In this document: positions 1 through 8,270 of the stretch, piece by piece | Layout: the number at the start of each line of letters is the position of its first letter | Position numbering within the stretch: the stretch's first letter is position 1 | Notes under the pieces: model-generated | The model's database searches: none | What the model was told of the DNA's origin: nothing | The model's input: only the letters and a program-made list of their open reading frames with translations | Translations under genes and position numbers: made by a program | From: Stentor roeselii | Lineage: Eukaryota; Ciliophora; Heterotrichea; Heterotrichida; Stentoridae | Direction of reading: 5' to 3' | Length of the DNA: 37,118 bases | NCBI GenBank assembly: GCA_006503475.1 | Contig: RSEH01000355.1 | Span: 1-37,118 of the forward strand

Positions 1-33
1 TGCAAGTCTCCGGCTTTTGGGGCGAAAGGTTGA
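1..33 (+). other. possible 3' end of a gene cut by the window edge
   Basis: The first 33 bases are GC-richer than what follows and read in frame 1 as a short peptide ending in TGA at 31-33, just before the minisatellite. The other two forward frames also stay open for a similar distance, so the frame cannot be fixed. It may be the tail of a plus-strand gene lying to the left; this is weak inference. Confidence 0.2.
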
Positions 34-50
34 AGTTTAATTAGTAGAGT

Positions 51-362
51 TTTGAAGTAGTTAGATATGATGAAGATGATAGAATTGAGGGTATTTGAAG
101 GATTGAGAAAGATTTGAAGTAGTTAGATATGCTGGAGATTATAGAAATTGAGGTATTTGAAGGATCGAGAAAGATTTGAAGTAGTTAGAAGGCTGGAAGA
201 TTTAGAATTGAGGTATTTGAAGGATTGAGAAAGATTTGAAGTAGTTAGAATTTTGGAAGATGATAGAATTGAAAGTATTTGAAGGGTATTGATGAGGCTT
301 TGAAGTAGTTAGAATGTTGGAAGATGAGGATGAAAAGTATTTGAAGAAAATTGAGAAATTTT
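51..362. repeat. 62-bp minisatellite, five units
   Basis: Five imperfect tandem units each begin with TTTGAAGTAGTTAGA, at 51, 113, 175, 235 and 299. Each continues through a GGAAGAT-like stretch, AGAATTGA and GTATTTGAAG to a GATTGAGAAA-like end. Spacings are 62, 62, 60 and 64 bp. These are not multiples of three and the units carry stops, so it is not coding. The last unit decays near 362. From there to the gene at 634 I see only AT-rich sequence. Confidence 0.85.
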
Positions 363-633
363 AAATAGTGAGGGGATTATGTAAACCTTAGTGAAAATCA
401 TGGAAATCCATACGAAAACCAAATTCAGCATTATTAAATCCAAGAAAATTAAAAGAGATTAATGGAAAACCCCGCAACAACTAAACTCACACTATAAAAA
501 TCAAATAAAATTAATACATATTAAACTCTTACTTCCATAAAGCCAGAATAATTCCCATTCCTATAAATCCCAATCCTTTCACCAAGAAAATCCCAACTTT
601 AAAAATATGATGGAATCACATGGTTTCTAATAA

Positions 634-1566
634 ATGGAAGCAAGTTACCAAAAACTCAGCACAGGAGGTAGCAACATGTGGCTTTTTAACAGCGTAATAT
701 CTTGCGTGATCCTTGCAACAGGCTCTTTCCTTATAGGTTTAAACGGTCTAGACCCTTACCTAGGAAAGTTAATGGTATCACTTGGTAGTCTAATCACAGG
801 ACTTCTCTGCGTTATTTACTCATCTTTATTTCAAAAGCCTTGTCTTTCATTCAAATTAGAACCAGGTTTTTTCCCATCGATTCTCTCAGGAAGTTTTGTA
901 CACTTCGGCAGCTTTTCCTTGGTCATTGGTTTCAAATATGACCCGGAAAACAATGGAATCATTTCTATCATGGTAATCGGCTCAGCTATCATCGGAGCTG
1001 GGCTGTCCTTTTTAATCTACAACGAAAAACTAGAGGCTTTCGACATCCTGGGCATGGGCATCTCCATCTCAGGTCTGGTCGTGATCGGTATCTACTCAAA
1101 CGGCGAGTCACAAAATTCCTCGATCGGCTTCACCTGCGGTTTATGTGCGATGGGCTTCTTCGCCCTTCGAAGCCTGGCATCTCGAAAAGCTGAAAGATCA
1201 GGAATCGACTTATTCAAGTCTTCCGTGATTTCAGTTTTTAGTGAAGCTTTTACTGGATTTTTGAATATCGCGATTATTTGCTTTTTTGTTGATATTTTTC
1301 AAGATGCTCATCAGGTATGGATTAGTTTGATTGGAGGGGTTTTTTTTGCGATTGGCTCTGTTACTTTGAGTTTAGCGATTATGGCTGGCAAAATGGGACC
1401 TGCTGTTGTTATTGCTAATTGCTTGGGAGTACTTCAGATGGGTATGGATTATGTTTTTAGGGGGATTACACCTGATGGTGGGAAAATGGTTGGAGGGTTT
1501 ATTGCACTTTTTGGAGTCATGGTTTTGCTGTTGTGGAAAGATGTTCTAGGTAAGGGGAATAAGTAA
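634..1566 (+). CDS. EamA/DMT-type transporter, paralog 1
   Basis: A 310-residue integral membrane protein with about ten hydrophobic segments, the usual size and shape of drug/metabolite transporter superfamily members (EamA, SLC35-like). The middle of the protein has a GIISIMVIGSAII helix followed by a YNEKL motif, which resembles the conserved glutamate-lysine turn between helices in EamA half-repeats. A short soluble N-terminus (MEASYQKL) precedes the first helix and matches the start of the paralog at 3133-4068, which supports this ATG. It ends in TAA. Two related genes follow on the opposite strand, so the cluster arose by local duplication with inversion. Substrate and membrane cannot be told from sequence. 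The superfamily call is fairly secure; a nucleotide-sugar or SLC35F-like role is only a possibility. Confidence 0.85.
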   Translation: MEASYQKLSTGGSNMWLFNSVISCVILATGSFLIGLNGLDPYLGKLMVSLGSLITGLLCVIYSSLFQKPCLSFKLEPGFFPSILSGSFVHFGSFSLVIGFKYDPENNGIISIMVIGSAIIGAGLSFLIYNEKLEAFDILGMGISISGLVVIGIYSNGESQNSSIGFTCGLCAMGFFALRSLASRKAERSGIDLFKSSVISVFSEAFTGFLNIAIICFFVDIFQDAHQVWISLIGGVFFAIGSVTLSLAIMAGKMGPAVVIANCLGVLQMGMDYVFRGITPDGGKMVGGFIALFGVMVLLLWKDVLGKGNK

Positions 1567-1708
1567 TTATTATGGAGTAGGAAAGGGTTTTATTAGAATT
1601 TTAAGCCTTTTGTTTAATTCTTATTAAGGATATGATTTTTAAGATTATTTGAATAAGAATCTTATTGAAACTAAATAAAGATTTAAACATTATTAGAAGA
1701 TTGTTCTG

Positions 1709-1950
1709 CAAATTTATTCAAGTAAAAATTATTTCTTTTAAATTCAGCTTAAGAAAAAAAAATCTTTCAGCATCTTAATAAAATAATTCAGTAAATTTAT
1801 TAAAGTAAAAATTATTCTCTCTAAAATCACTAAAGAAAAAAAATCTTTCAGCATCTCACTAAACTAATTCAGTAAACTTATTGAAGTAAAAATTACCCTC
1901 TCTAAAATCACCTCAAGAAAAATAAAACCTTTCGGCATCTCAATAATTTA
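1709..1950. repeat. three tandem copies of a ~80-bp AT-rich unit
   Basis: Units begin with an AAATTTATT- or AAACTTATT-like word at about 1709, 1791 and 1872. Each continues AAGTAAAAATTA, an AAATCAC-like patch and an A-rich run to CTTTCAGCATCT (CTTTCGGCATCT in the last). Unit lengths are about 82, 81 and 79 bp. The array fills most of the space between the stops of paralog 1 (+) and paralog 2 (-), and its last unit reaches the TGA of paralog 2. It is therefore the shared 3' region of two convergent genes. No coding frame runs through it. Confidence 0.8.
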
Positions 1951-1951
1951 T

Positions 1952-2881
1952 TCATCCTTTCACCCTTCCAACCACATCTTTCCACAACATCAAAATCGAA
2001 ACTCCTAAAATCGTAACCGCAGCTCCAACAAGTTTCCCACGAACAGGAACAATGCCTCTAAAAAAGTACTCTAAAACCATCTGCAAAATTCCAGAACAAT
2101 TAGTAATCAAAAGAGCAGGTCCAATTTTTCCCGTCATAATCGCGAAGATCACAAAAAAGCTTCCAATTCCAATAAAAATCCCTCCAACCAAAGAAGTCCA
2201 TCCCTGCCCAGTCCCTTGAAAAACATCGAAAAACATGCAAAGAATTCCGACATTTAAAAATCCTGCTAAAGCCTCACTAAAGACTGAAAAAATTGCAGAC
2301 TTCATCAAAGCGATTCCTTGTCTCTGGGCTTTTCGAGTAGTAAGACTTCGAATTGCATAAAAAACCAAAGCGGCCAATCCGAAGCCGAAGCCAAGAAAAG
2401 ATTCAAAAGAGTTGATTTTTGAGTAGATCCCGATTAAGACCAGGCCTGAAGCGCAGAGGACCATTCCTAAAACATCGAAAACTGCGAGTTTTTCATTGAA
2501 AATAAAGTAAGCAAGGACTGAACTCATGATTGAGGCGCCGATTACCATTATTGAAATGATCCCCGTGTTTTCAGGGTCGAAGTGATAACCAAGGATCAGT
2601 GAAAAGTTGCCTAAATGGTTCAGGGTCCCCGTTAGAACTGAGGTTAATAAACCTGCCTCGTATTTTAGATCTGGAAAATGACCTTCGAATAATAAGGAAT
2701 ATGTCAAGCAGAGAAGACCTGCGGTGAAGTAACCTGATGAGACTTGAAACTTTGAAAGAATTGGGCTTTGAGTGTGTAGACCTAGGGAAAAACCTCCCAA
2801 GCCGAAAAATATCATTGCTAGTAAAGAGTACAGAAGCCAGAAGTTTCTTTTAGGACTTAGCTGGTGATAATTTAAAGTCAT
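1952..2881 (-). CDS. EamA/DMT-type transporter, paralog 2
   Basis: A 309-residue homologue of the genes at 634-1566 and 3133-4068. It has the same ten-helix hydrophobicity and the same landmarks: FDPENTGIISIMVIGASIM, FNEKLAVFDVLGM, a basic RKAQRQGI loop, and an ITGKIGP-like helix (MTGKIGPALLITN) before the last pair of helices. The start (MTLNYHQLSPKRNFW) is collinear with the other two paralogs. It ends in TGA, one of the observations that make TGA a true stop here. It is tandem with paralog 3 on the same strand, 251 bp away, and convergent with paralog 1. Substrate unknown. Confidence 0.85.
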   Translation of the reverse strand: MTLNYHQLSPKRNFWLLYSLLAMIFFGLGGFSLGLHTQSPILSKFQVSSGYFTAGLLCLTYSLLFEGHFPDLKYEAGLLTSVLTGTLNHLGNFSLILGYHFDPENTGIISIMVIGASIMSSVLAYFIFNEKLAVFDVLGMVLCASGLVLIGIYSKINSFESFLGFGFGLAALVFYAIRSLTTRKAQRQGIALMKSAIFSVFSEALAGFLNVGILCMFFDVFQGTGQGWTSLVGGIFIGIGSFFVIFAIMTGKIGPALLITNCSGILQMVLEYFFRGIVPVRGKLVGAAVTILGVSILMLWKDVVGRVKG

Positions 2882-3132
2882 TTTAGAACTTTTATTAGAA
2901 TTCTGCTTGGATTGAGAAAATTTTAGAACTTGAATGATTACAGAAATTAGAAAATATTCTTTTTGAATTTGATTAAGCTTTGAGAAATCATAGTAAAAGA
3001 TATTGAAAATAAAGATCTTAAATATACAAATTTTTAATATTAATCATTCCACCTTCATCTTTCTTCCTAACCAAAAAAACTAATAAAAACTGTTCAGCCC
3101 TCAATCAAGTCCCATCCCGAACTACTTAATAA

Positions 3133-4068
3133 CTAATCATTACTTTTACCTACTAACTCATTCCACAATAACAAAATCGCAACTCCAACAATAGTAATAA
3201 CCCCTCCAACCAGCTGTCCAAGGCCAGGAACAACACCCTTAATAAAGTAATCTAAAGCCATCTGATAAATTCCCATCGAATTCGCAATCATAATCGAAGG
3301 TCCAATTTTCCCAGCCATGACAGCAAAAGTGACAAAAATAGTAGCAATCCCAAACAACACCCCGGCAATCAAAGTGATCCAAAACTGACTCGTATCTCCA
3401 AAAATATCAACAAAAAACCACATGATCCCAATGTTCAAAAATCCTGAAATTCCTTCAAAAAACAAGCAAATGACGACTGACTTAAACATCTCGATTCCAT
3501 TTCTTTCAGCTTTTCTTGCGAATAGGTTTTTAATGGAAAAGAAAATCATTGCATTGATTCCACAGATGAATCCGATAAAAGGGTTTCCAGTTAAACCTTG
3601 GCTTGAAGAACTGATTCCGATTATCACGAGGCCTATCGCGCAGACACTCATTCCGAAGATCTGAGATATTTTTAGCTTTTCGTTGAAGATTAGGTAAGAT
3701 AATGATGATGCTATTATCGCTGAACCTAGAGTTATTATTGAAATTATTCCTGAATGTTGAGGGTCGTAGTGGTAACCAAGGAACATTGAAAAATTTGCCA
3801 AGTGGTAAAATATTCCACTCATTACTGAGGGGATGAAACCTGGCTCGATTTTTAGATTCAGAGATGGAGATTTAAAGGTCAGAGAGTAGAATACGCAGAG
3901 AAATCCTGAGATGAGATAACCTGCTGACACTAATAGTTTGCCGAAATAGGGATTTAAACTGTTTAGTCCTATGAGGAATGCCCCAACTCCTGAAATGATA
4001 GCACATATCAAGGAGTTGATGAGCCATTGATTACTTTGGGAGTCAATATTCTTATAGCTCGATTCCAT
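3133..4068 (-). CDS. EamA/DMT-type transporter, paralog 3
   Basis: The third member of the cluster, 311 residues with about ten transmembrane segments. It carries YDPQHSGIISIITLGSAII, FNEKLKISQIFGM, the basic loop RKAERNGIEMFKS, and a C-terminal GKIGPSIMIANSMGI helix. The N-terminus MESSYKNIDSQSNQW aligns with that of paralog 1, so these two look like the closest pair. It ends in TAG. With the TAA of paralog 1 and the TGA of paralog 2, this one family uses all three standard stops. The 2882-3132 gap upstream of paralog 2 holds nothing I can identify. Confidence 0.85.
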   Translation of the reverse strand: MESSYKNIDSQSNQWLINSLICAIISGVGAFLIGLNSLNPYFGKLLVSAGYLISGFLCVFYSLTFKSPSLNLKIEPGFIPSVMSGIFYHLANFSMFLGYHYDPQHSGIISIITLGSAIIASSLSYLIFNEKLKISQIFGMSVCAIGLVIIGISSSSQGLTGNPFIGFICGINAMIFFSIKNLFARKAERNGIEMFKSVVICLFFEGISGFLNIGIMWFFVDIFGDTSQFWITLIAGVLFGIATIFVTFAVMAGKIGPSIMIANSMGIYQMALDYFIKGVVPGLGQLVGGVITIVGVAILLLWNELVGKSND

Positions 4069-4492
4069 TTATTTAGATATTAACCATCTAATTATGGTAA
4101 ATTTTGTGTGGTCTTTTCAAATATTAGTTGAAATATGAAACTTGATAAATCATATAATTTTATTTTTTTAGATTTTTTATGCCTAGCTCACAGTAACACA
4201 ACGATTATCAAAACAAATGCACCTTGCTTCAACTTATGGATCTTTTTAATTTTAGAGACTTTCCAAGTTGGCTCAAGAAATACTTCAAAGTGAATACAAA
4301 AGATGTTATAGTGATATTTATAGTTGAATGTAAGTTGAGATGATCAACTATTTCGTTATATGAACCACAGGAAGAGTCTTGGATTAGCGAAGTTGAGTTA
4401 AATACTCAAGTGTCTTCATTTTACCTAAATATGGGTAAACCAATAACCTATTATAACCTATCCATTCTAATTTAGATATAAGCAGATAATGA
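4069..4492. other. intergenic, with one short open fragment
   Basis: This is AT-rich sequence between two minus-strand genes. The only coding-like stretch is a plus-strand ATG frame at 4236-4343 (35 codons, beginning MDLFNFRDFPSW, ending TGA). It could be a relic or chance. A 6-bp inverted repeat (AGTTGA/TCAACT) lies near 4332. No gene is supported. Confidence 0.3.
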
Positions 4493-5938
4493 TTATAGCT
4501 CTTTGTGGTTTCTACAAGTAGGCGTTCTGCTTAAGTTCACCTCAGGAGTAGTAGCTTTACTCTTAAACACACTTCTCCTCTTATTAAAAATCATAAGCGC
4601 CTTGCTTCTCATATCCTCCAACGTAATAGGAACCCTGACTTCATCTAACCCAGGCTCATCATACAAGTCCTTTTCATCAATAATATCCTTAACACTAACT
4701 CGATCCTCATTCCTCTTTTTCACCGGACTAGCATGCAAACTGAGTTCTTTTTTACACTGAAGTTCTTTAACCATAATCAAAAACCTAATAAACTCTTCAA
4801 CATTCCCTAAAAGTCCAGCACAAGTCTCAAAATTAATCATTTCCAGTCCTTTAGTTTCTACTTTTTCGCTATTCACAGGTTTGAAGTTTAAACTTTTAGT
4901 CTTCGACATGAGTTTTTTTAGCAAAGGAAGAATTTTTTGAAAGATTTGAGAATTTTTTTCAGTTTGTTCTTTTTCTGTCTTGATTTTTTTCTTGATTTTT
5001 TCGATTTTTTTTGAGTTTATTGATTTTATTTCTTGGATGCTTGCCTGGCCACTTTTCTTGTTTTTTTCTAAGATTTCGATTTTTTCTTGGTTTGTTTCGA
5101 AACTTTCTTGCAAAACGTCGATTTCAGCGGTTAAGGTGTTTAAGTAATAAAGGACTAAGCGGTTCTGCTCTTCTCCTTTTATGCAACTTGTTACTATGTC
5201 ACGAATGTCGTTGATTCCTGTTGTTAACATGATGTGATCAAAACCTGCTCGAAGACTATTGAGATGTTTCAAGTAGTGGTCGAGTTCTCGCTTTTTGTCA
5301 ACTGAACGTCTTTGGAAACCTCGAGCTCCGGATTTTAAAACACTTATTACTTCGATGCTCTGGGCTGCGTATTGCTTTTCTTGGTAGTTTATTTTACTGC
5401 CCATTCCTGTGTTTCTCAACATGCTAGTCAATGTTGAAATCCTTTCTCCAAACTGCGATCTCTGATTCGCGCTTTTTGCCCTTAAACTAAAAATCCTATA
5501 CTGCTGATCCATATCCTCAGCAGCAGTTTTATCAATTTCCTGACTCTGTTCATCAGCAGCTCTAGAAGTTTTATCAAGATTATCAGTAATCGCAAGAAGA
5601 GACTGTTTATGAGCACATTTGTCTAAACGGTAGTCGTTTATCTGATTTCTGAGTAGTTTATTTTTATGTTTTCCGTTGTTTAAAGAGCTAATTTCAAGTT
5701 CAAGTTTCTTTTCCTGCATTGCGATGCGAGTCTTTAACTCTTTGAGGCTTGACTGGTGAACTCTTGGTATTGAGCTGATTTCATATTGCAGTAGTTTTAT
5801 CTGCTCGTCTAAGTAAGTTGATTCTCGCTTCTCGAATTCAAGACTTTGGGTGATTAATTCTAGCTCTTTCTGAAGAAGGACAGGAAGTGAGTCTTTAAGT
5901 TGGTTGGAACTCTTGGAAAAAGTGCTGGATTTATCCAT
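4493..5938 (-). CDS. long coiled-coil protein, unknown function
   Basis: This 481-residue, highly charged protein has long helical stretches rich in E, K, Q and L with heptad spacing, especially over the N-terminal third and the middle (IEILEKNKKSGQASIQEIKS onward). There is no membrane segment or recognised catalytic motif. The ORF could start 32 codons upstream at 6034, but that leader is AT-rich and resembles the neighbouring untranslated sequence. The ATG at 5938 (MDKSSTFSKSSNQLKD) looks better. Ciliates have many such filament, basal-body and cortex proteins, so a cytoskeletal role is plausible but not shown. The C-terminus is basic with serine/threonine sites (RRSVFKSKATTPEVN). The stop is TAA. 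No family assigned. Confidence 0.75.
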   Translation of the reverse strand: MDKSSTFSKSSNQLKDSLPVLLQKELELITQSLEFEKRESTYLDEQIKLLQYEISSIPRVHQSSLKELKTRIAMQEKKLELEISSLNNGKHKNKLLRNQINDYRLDKCAHKQSLLAITDNLDKTSRAADEQSQEIDKTAAEDMDQQYRIFSLRAKSANQRSQFGERISTLTSMLRNTGMGSKINYQEKQYAAQSIEVISVLKSGARGFQRRSVDKKRELDHYLKHLNSLRAGFDHIMLTTGINDIRDIVTSCIKGEEQNRLVLYYLNTLTAEIDVLQESFETNQEKIEILEKNKKSGQASIQEIKSINSKKIEKIKKKIKTEKEQTEKNSQIFQKILPLLKKLMSKTKSLNFKPVNSEKVETKGLEMINFETCAGLLGNVEEFIRFLIMVKELQCKKELSLHASPVKKRNEDRVSVKDIIDEKDLYDEPGLDEVRVPITLEDMRSKALMIFNKRRSVFKSKATTPEVNLSRTPTCRNHKEL

Positions 5939-6157
5939 TTTATTCAAGTATTTGGATGAGAAGGTTAACTTGAATAGTTTAACTGATTGAATAAAACATG
6001 AGTATTCAATGAAGGACTCTACATGATTATTCAAAATCGTATTAAAAGGGTTTTAAATTAAGATTTATCGAAAAGTCTTATAAAGTGCATGAAAATCATC
6101 TTCTTCCAAAAATATTTAAAATCACGAATGCAAAGTCACTTATTATCTAATTATTTA

Positions 6158-8251
6158 CTACTTCTTGATATCAAACATCGACCCTCCAGTTTTTTCCGAG
6201 TTTTTAACATTCGCCAAGAACTGGGTGCTAAAAGGTGGAGAGTTTTTTTTCTTAGCAATCTCTTCCCAATCAATTCCATCAAAAAACGGGTGATTTTTAA
6301 CCTGATTCATTTTAATCCTTTCATCAGGGTTTCTCTTCATAACAGCAGTGATCAAGTCCTTAGCCTGTTGATTGAATCCATCAGGGAACTTAAGTGAATC
6401 ATTAGCAATGCGATGATAAAGCACATTGATATTTTCATTAAAAAAAGGTGGATCCCCAGTAAGCATTTCAAACAAATTCGCTCCAATGCAGTAGATATCT
6501 GCAGGTTTCCAAAGTCCAGACTGAGTCAATAATTCCGGAGGAAGATAAGCAGGGGACCCACAAAACGACATGGCAGGATTTTCTTCTGTCACGTTTTCCT
6601 TCGCAAGGCCGAAGTCAGCGAGTCTCAAATGTCCGAAGTTATCCAGAAGGATATTCTGCGGCTTCAAATCACGATAAACGATGTCAAGTGAATGAAGATG
6701 TTCAATCGCGAGGATGATCTCCGCAATGTAGAACTTCGCCTGGGGCACTGTCAGGTGGTGCACATATGACAACAACCGGGAAAAGTCCCCTAAAGAACAG
6801 AACTCAAGTACCATGAATAGATGAGTGTCTGACTGAAACGCCCAGTAAAGAGGCAGGATAAAAGCATGTCGAATAGATTTCAAGATTTTACATTCAGCGA
6901 TTGCGTATTTCAGTTGTTTTCTTGAACGTAAGGTACCTTTATTCAGACTCTTTAAAGCGAAGACCTCATCTGAGAACTTTTTCTTTACCTTGAAGACCTT
7001 TCCGAAGCTTCCACTGCCGACTTCTTCAAGAATCTCGAAGCTATGAAGATGAATTCCTTCTTCTTCTTGAACCGCTGGTTCCGGTGGTTTAATCGTCATT
7101 CTGCTAGGAGGAATGAAAGTCCTAAAGAAGCCGATAGCATCAAGTATCCTTTTCGTCCACTCTTCAGTCATATCCAAGAAGTTCGTGTAATACTTCAACT
7201 TCACCTCAGGTCCCGATACTAAAAAAAAGTGTTTCTCGACAACCGGCTCTGAAAGGACTTTAACTTCTTGAATCTTCGTGAAAGGAATCGAGTAGTCCGG
7301 GGACTCTTCATCAATATAAGCGACTCTTGACTTGTAATGATTAAAGTTCCCTGCTTGTGTGTCAAGGACAAGGTAAACTTGTTTGTCGTTTATCAGCCAA
7401 GTCGCTGTGAAGGACACTTCGCCGCTGAAGCCCAGAGGCCTTTCAATGGCCTCGTCTTTTTGAGAGTACTTCTGAAGAAGGTCTTGCCCGATGTACTTGG
7501 GGATCAGTTCAGCGATTTCTATTTTGCTTGATAATTCAAGAGCTGTTCGGCCTGTCGGGTCCTCGAGAAGTGGATTTGCTTTGTTTTCAAGAAGAAGTCT
7601 CACGATTTCTAAATGGCCACAAGTCGCGGCAAGGTGAAGACCTGTTCCTCGCTCGCTCGTCATTTTGTTCACATCGCAATGAGGGTGAGAAATGAGAAGA
7701 TGCACACATTCCAAATGACCTTGATAACAAGAAATCTGAAGAGGGGTCCAGTGGTCGTCAGTTATCACGTTGCAATCAGCGGAAAGCTCGAGAAGTTCCT
7801 TTAACACCCTGGAATGCCCGTTGTAAGAAGCGTAATGAATGCAGGACCATTTTCCGTTGAAAGGCGTGTTTATAATGGTTTTCAAGTCATCTACTTCTAA
7901 AGAGTTCTTTTTGCATTTCTCGTAGTCTTTTAAGGTCTGGTAAAAAGATTCTATGTTTGCTTCTTGACAAGCTTCTACCAACTTCGCCACCCATCTGGAA
8001 GGGTCAAAGTCTCGAGTTTCGCTTTTCAAAGGTTTTAATTGAATCACAGTGCTTGGTGTTATCGAGTATTGACTTATCGAGAATTGATCATTTAAAGTCA
8101 CTTTGTGAGTCGAAAGCTGAATTGAAAGCTTTTGCTGAAAAGGCTCCAGAGATGTGGAAGTGAATAGTTGTTCTTTTAGAGAATGCACTGATTGGCTTGG
8201 GTCTATTGTTACTTCGATGCGGGTGTTGTTGAAAAGAACAATGATTTGCAT
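6158..8251 (-). CDS. AGC-type kinase with ubiquitin-like, ankyrin and PH-like regions
   Basis: This 697-residue protein has an unusual domain order. Residues 1-75 have ubiquitin-like strand spacing (MQIIVLFNNTRIEVTIDP, then SVHSLKEQLF). Residues ~130-245 contain three or four ankyrin repeats (for example GTGLHLAATCGHLEIVRLLL). Residues ~275-375 look like a PH domain with a terminal tryptophan helix. Residues ~405-655 are a complete AGC kinase: glycine loop GSGSFGKV (412-419), lysine K434, YRDLKPQN with catalytic D528, DFG at D546, and an activation loop MSFCGSP whose S562 sits at the site PDK1 phosphorylates in this family. All catalytic residues are present. The C-tail is short and I see no hydrophobic motif. 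PH plus ankyrins suggests membrane- or scaffold-directed signalling (inference). It starts 20 bp downstream of the stop of the EML gene on the same strand and ends in TAA. Confidence 0.9.
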   Translation of the reverse strand: MQIIVLFNNTRIEVTIDPSQSVHSLKEQLFTSTSLEPFQQKLSIQLSTHKVTLNDQFSISQYSITPSTVIQLKPLKSETRDFDPSRWVAKLVEACQEANIESFYQTLKDYEKCKKNSLEVDDLKTIINTPFNGKWSCIHYASYNGHSRVLKELLELSADCNVITDDHWTPLQISCYQGHLECVHLLISHPHCDVNKMTSERGTGLHLAATCGHLEIVRLLLENKANPLLEDPTGRTALELSSKIEIAELIPKYIGQDLLQKYSQKDEAIERPLGFSGEVSFTATWLINDKQVYLVLDTQAGNFNHYKSRVAYIDEESPDYSIPFTKIQEVKVLSEPVVEKHFFLVSGPEVKLKYYTNFLDMTEEWTKRILDAIGFFRTFIPPSRMTIKPPEPAVQEEEGIHLHSFEILEEVGSGSFGKVFKVKKKFSDEVFALKSLNKGTLRSRKQLKYAIAECKILKSIRHAFILPLYWAFQSDTHLFMVLEFCSLGDFSRLLSYVHHLTVPQAKFYIAEIILAIEHLHSLDIVYRDLKPQNILLDNFGHLRLADFGLAKENVTEENPAMSFCGSPAYLPPELLTQSGLWKPADIYCIGANLFEMLTGDPPFFNENINVLYHRIANDSLKFPDGFNQQAKDLITAVMKRNPDERIKMNQVKNHPFFDGIDWEEIAKKKNSPPFSTQFLANVKNSEKTGGSMFDIKK

Positions 8252-8270
8252 TTATTGGATATTAAAGCTA

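Noticed and set aside
4493-4530. Possible 15-nt intron GTAGAAACCACAAAG near the end of the coiled-coil gene
   Set aside because: Removing it would create an immediate TAG and gain nothing. The unspliced frame already ends normally.
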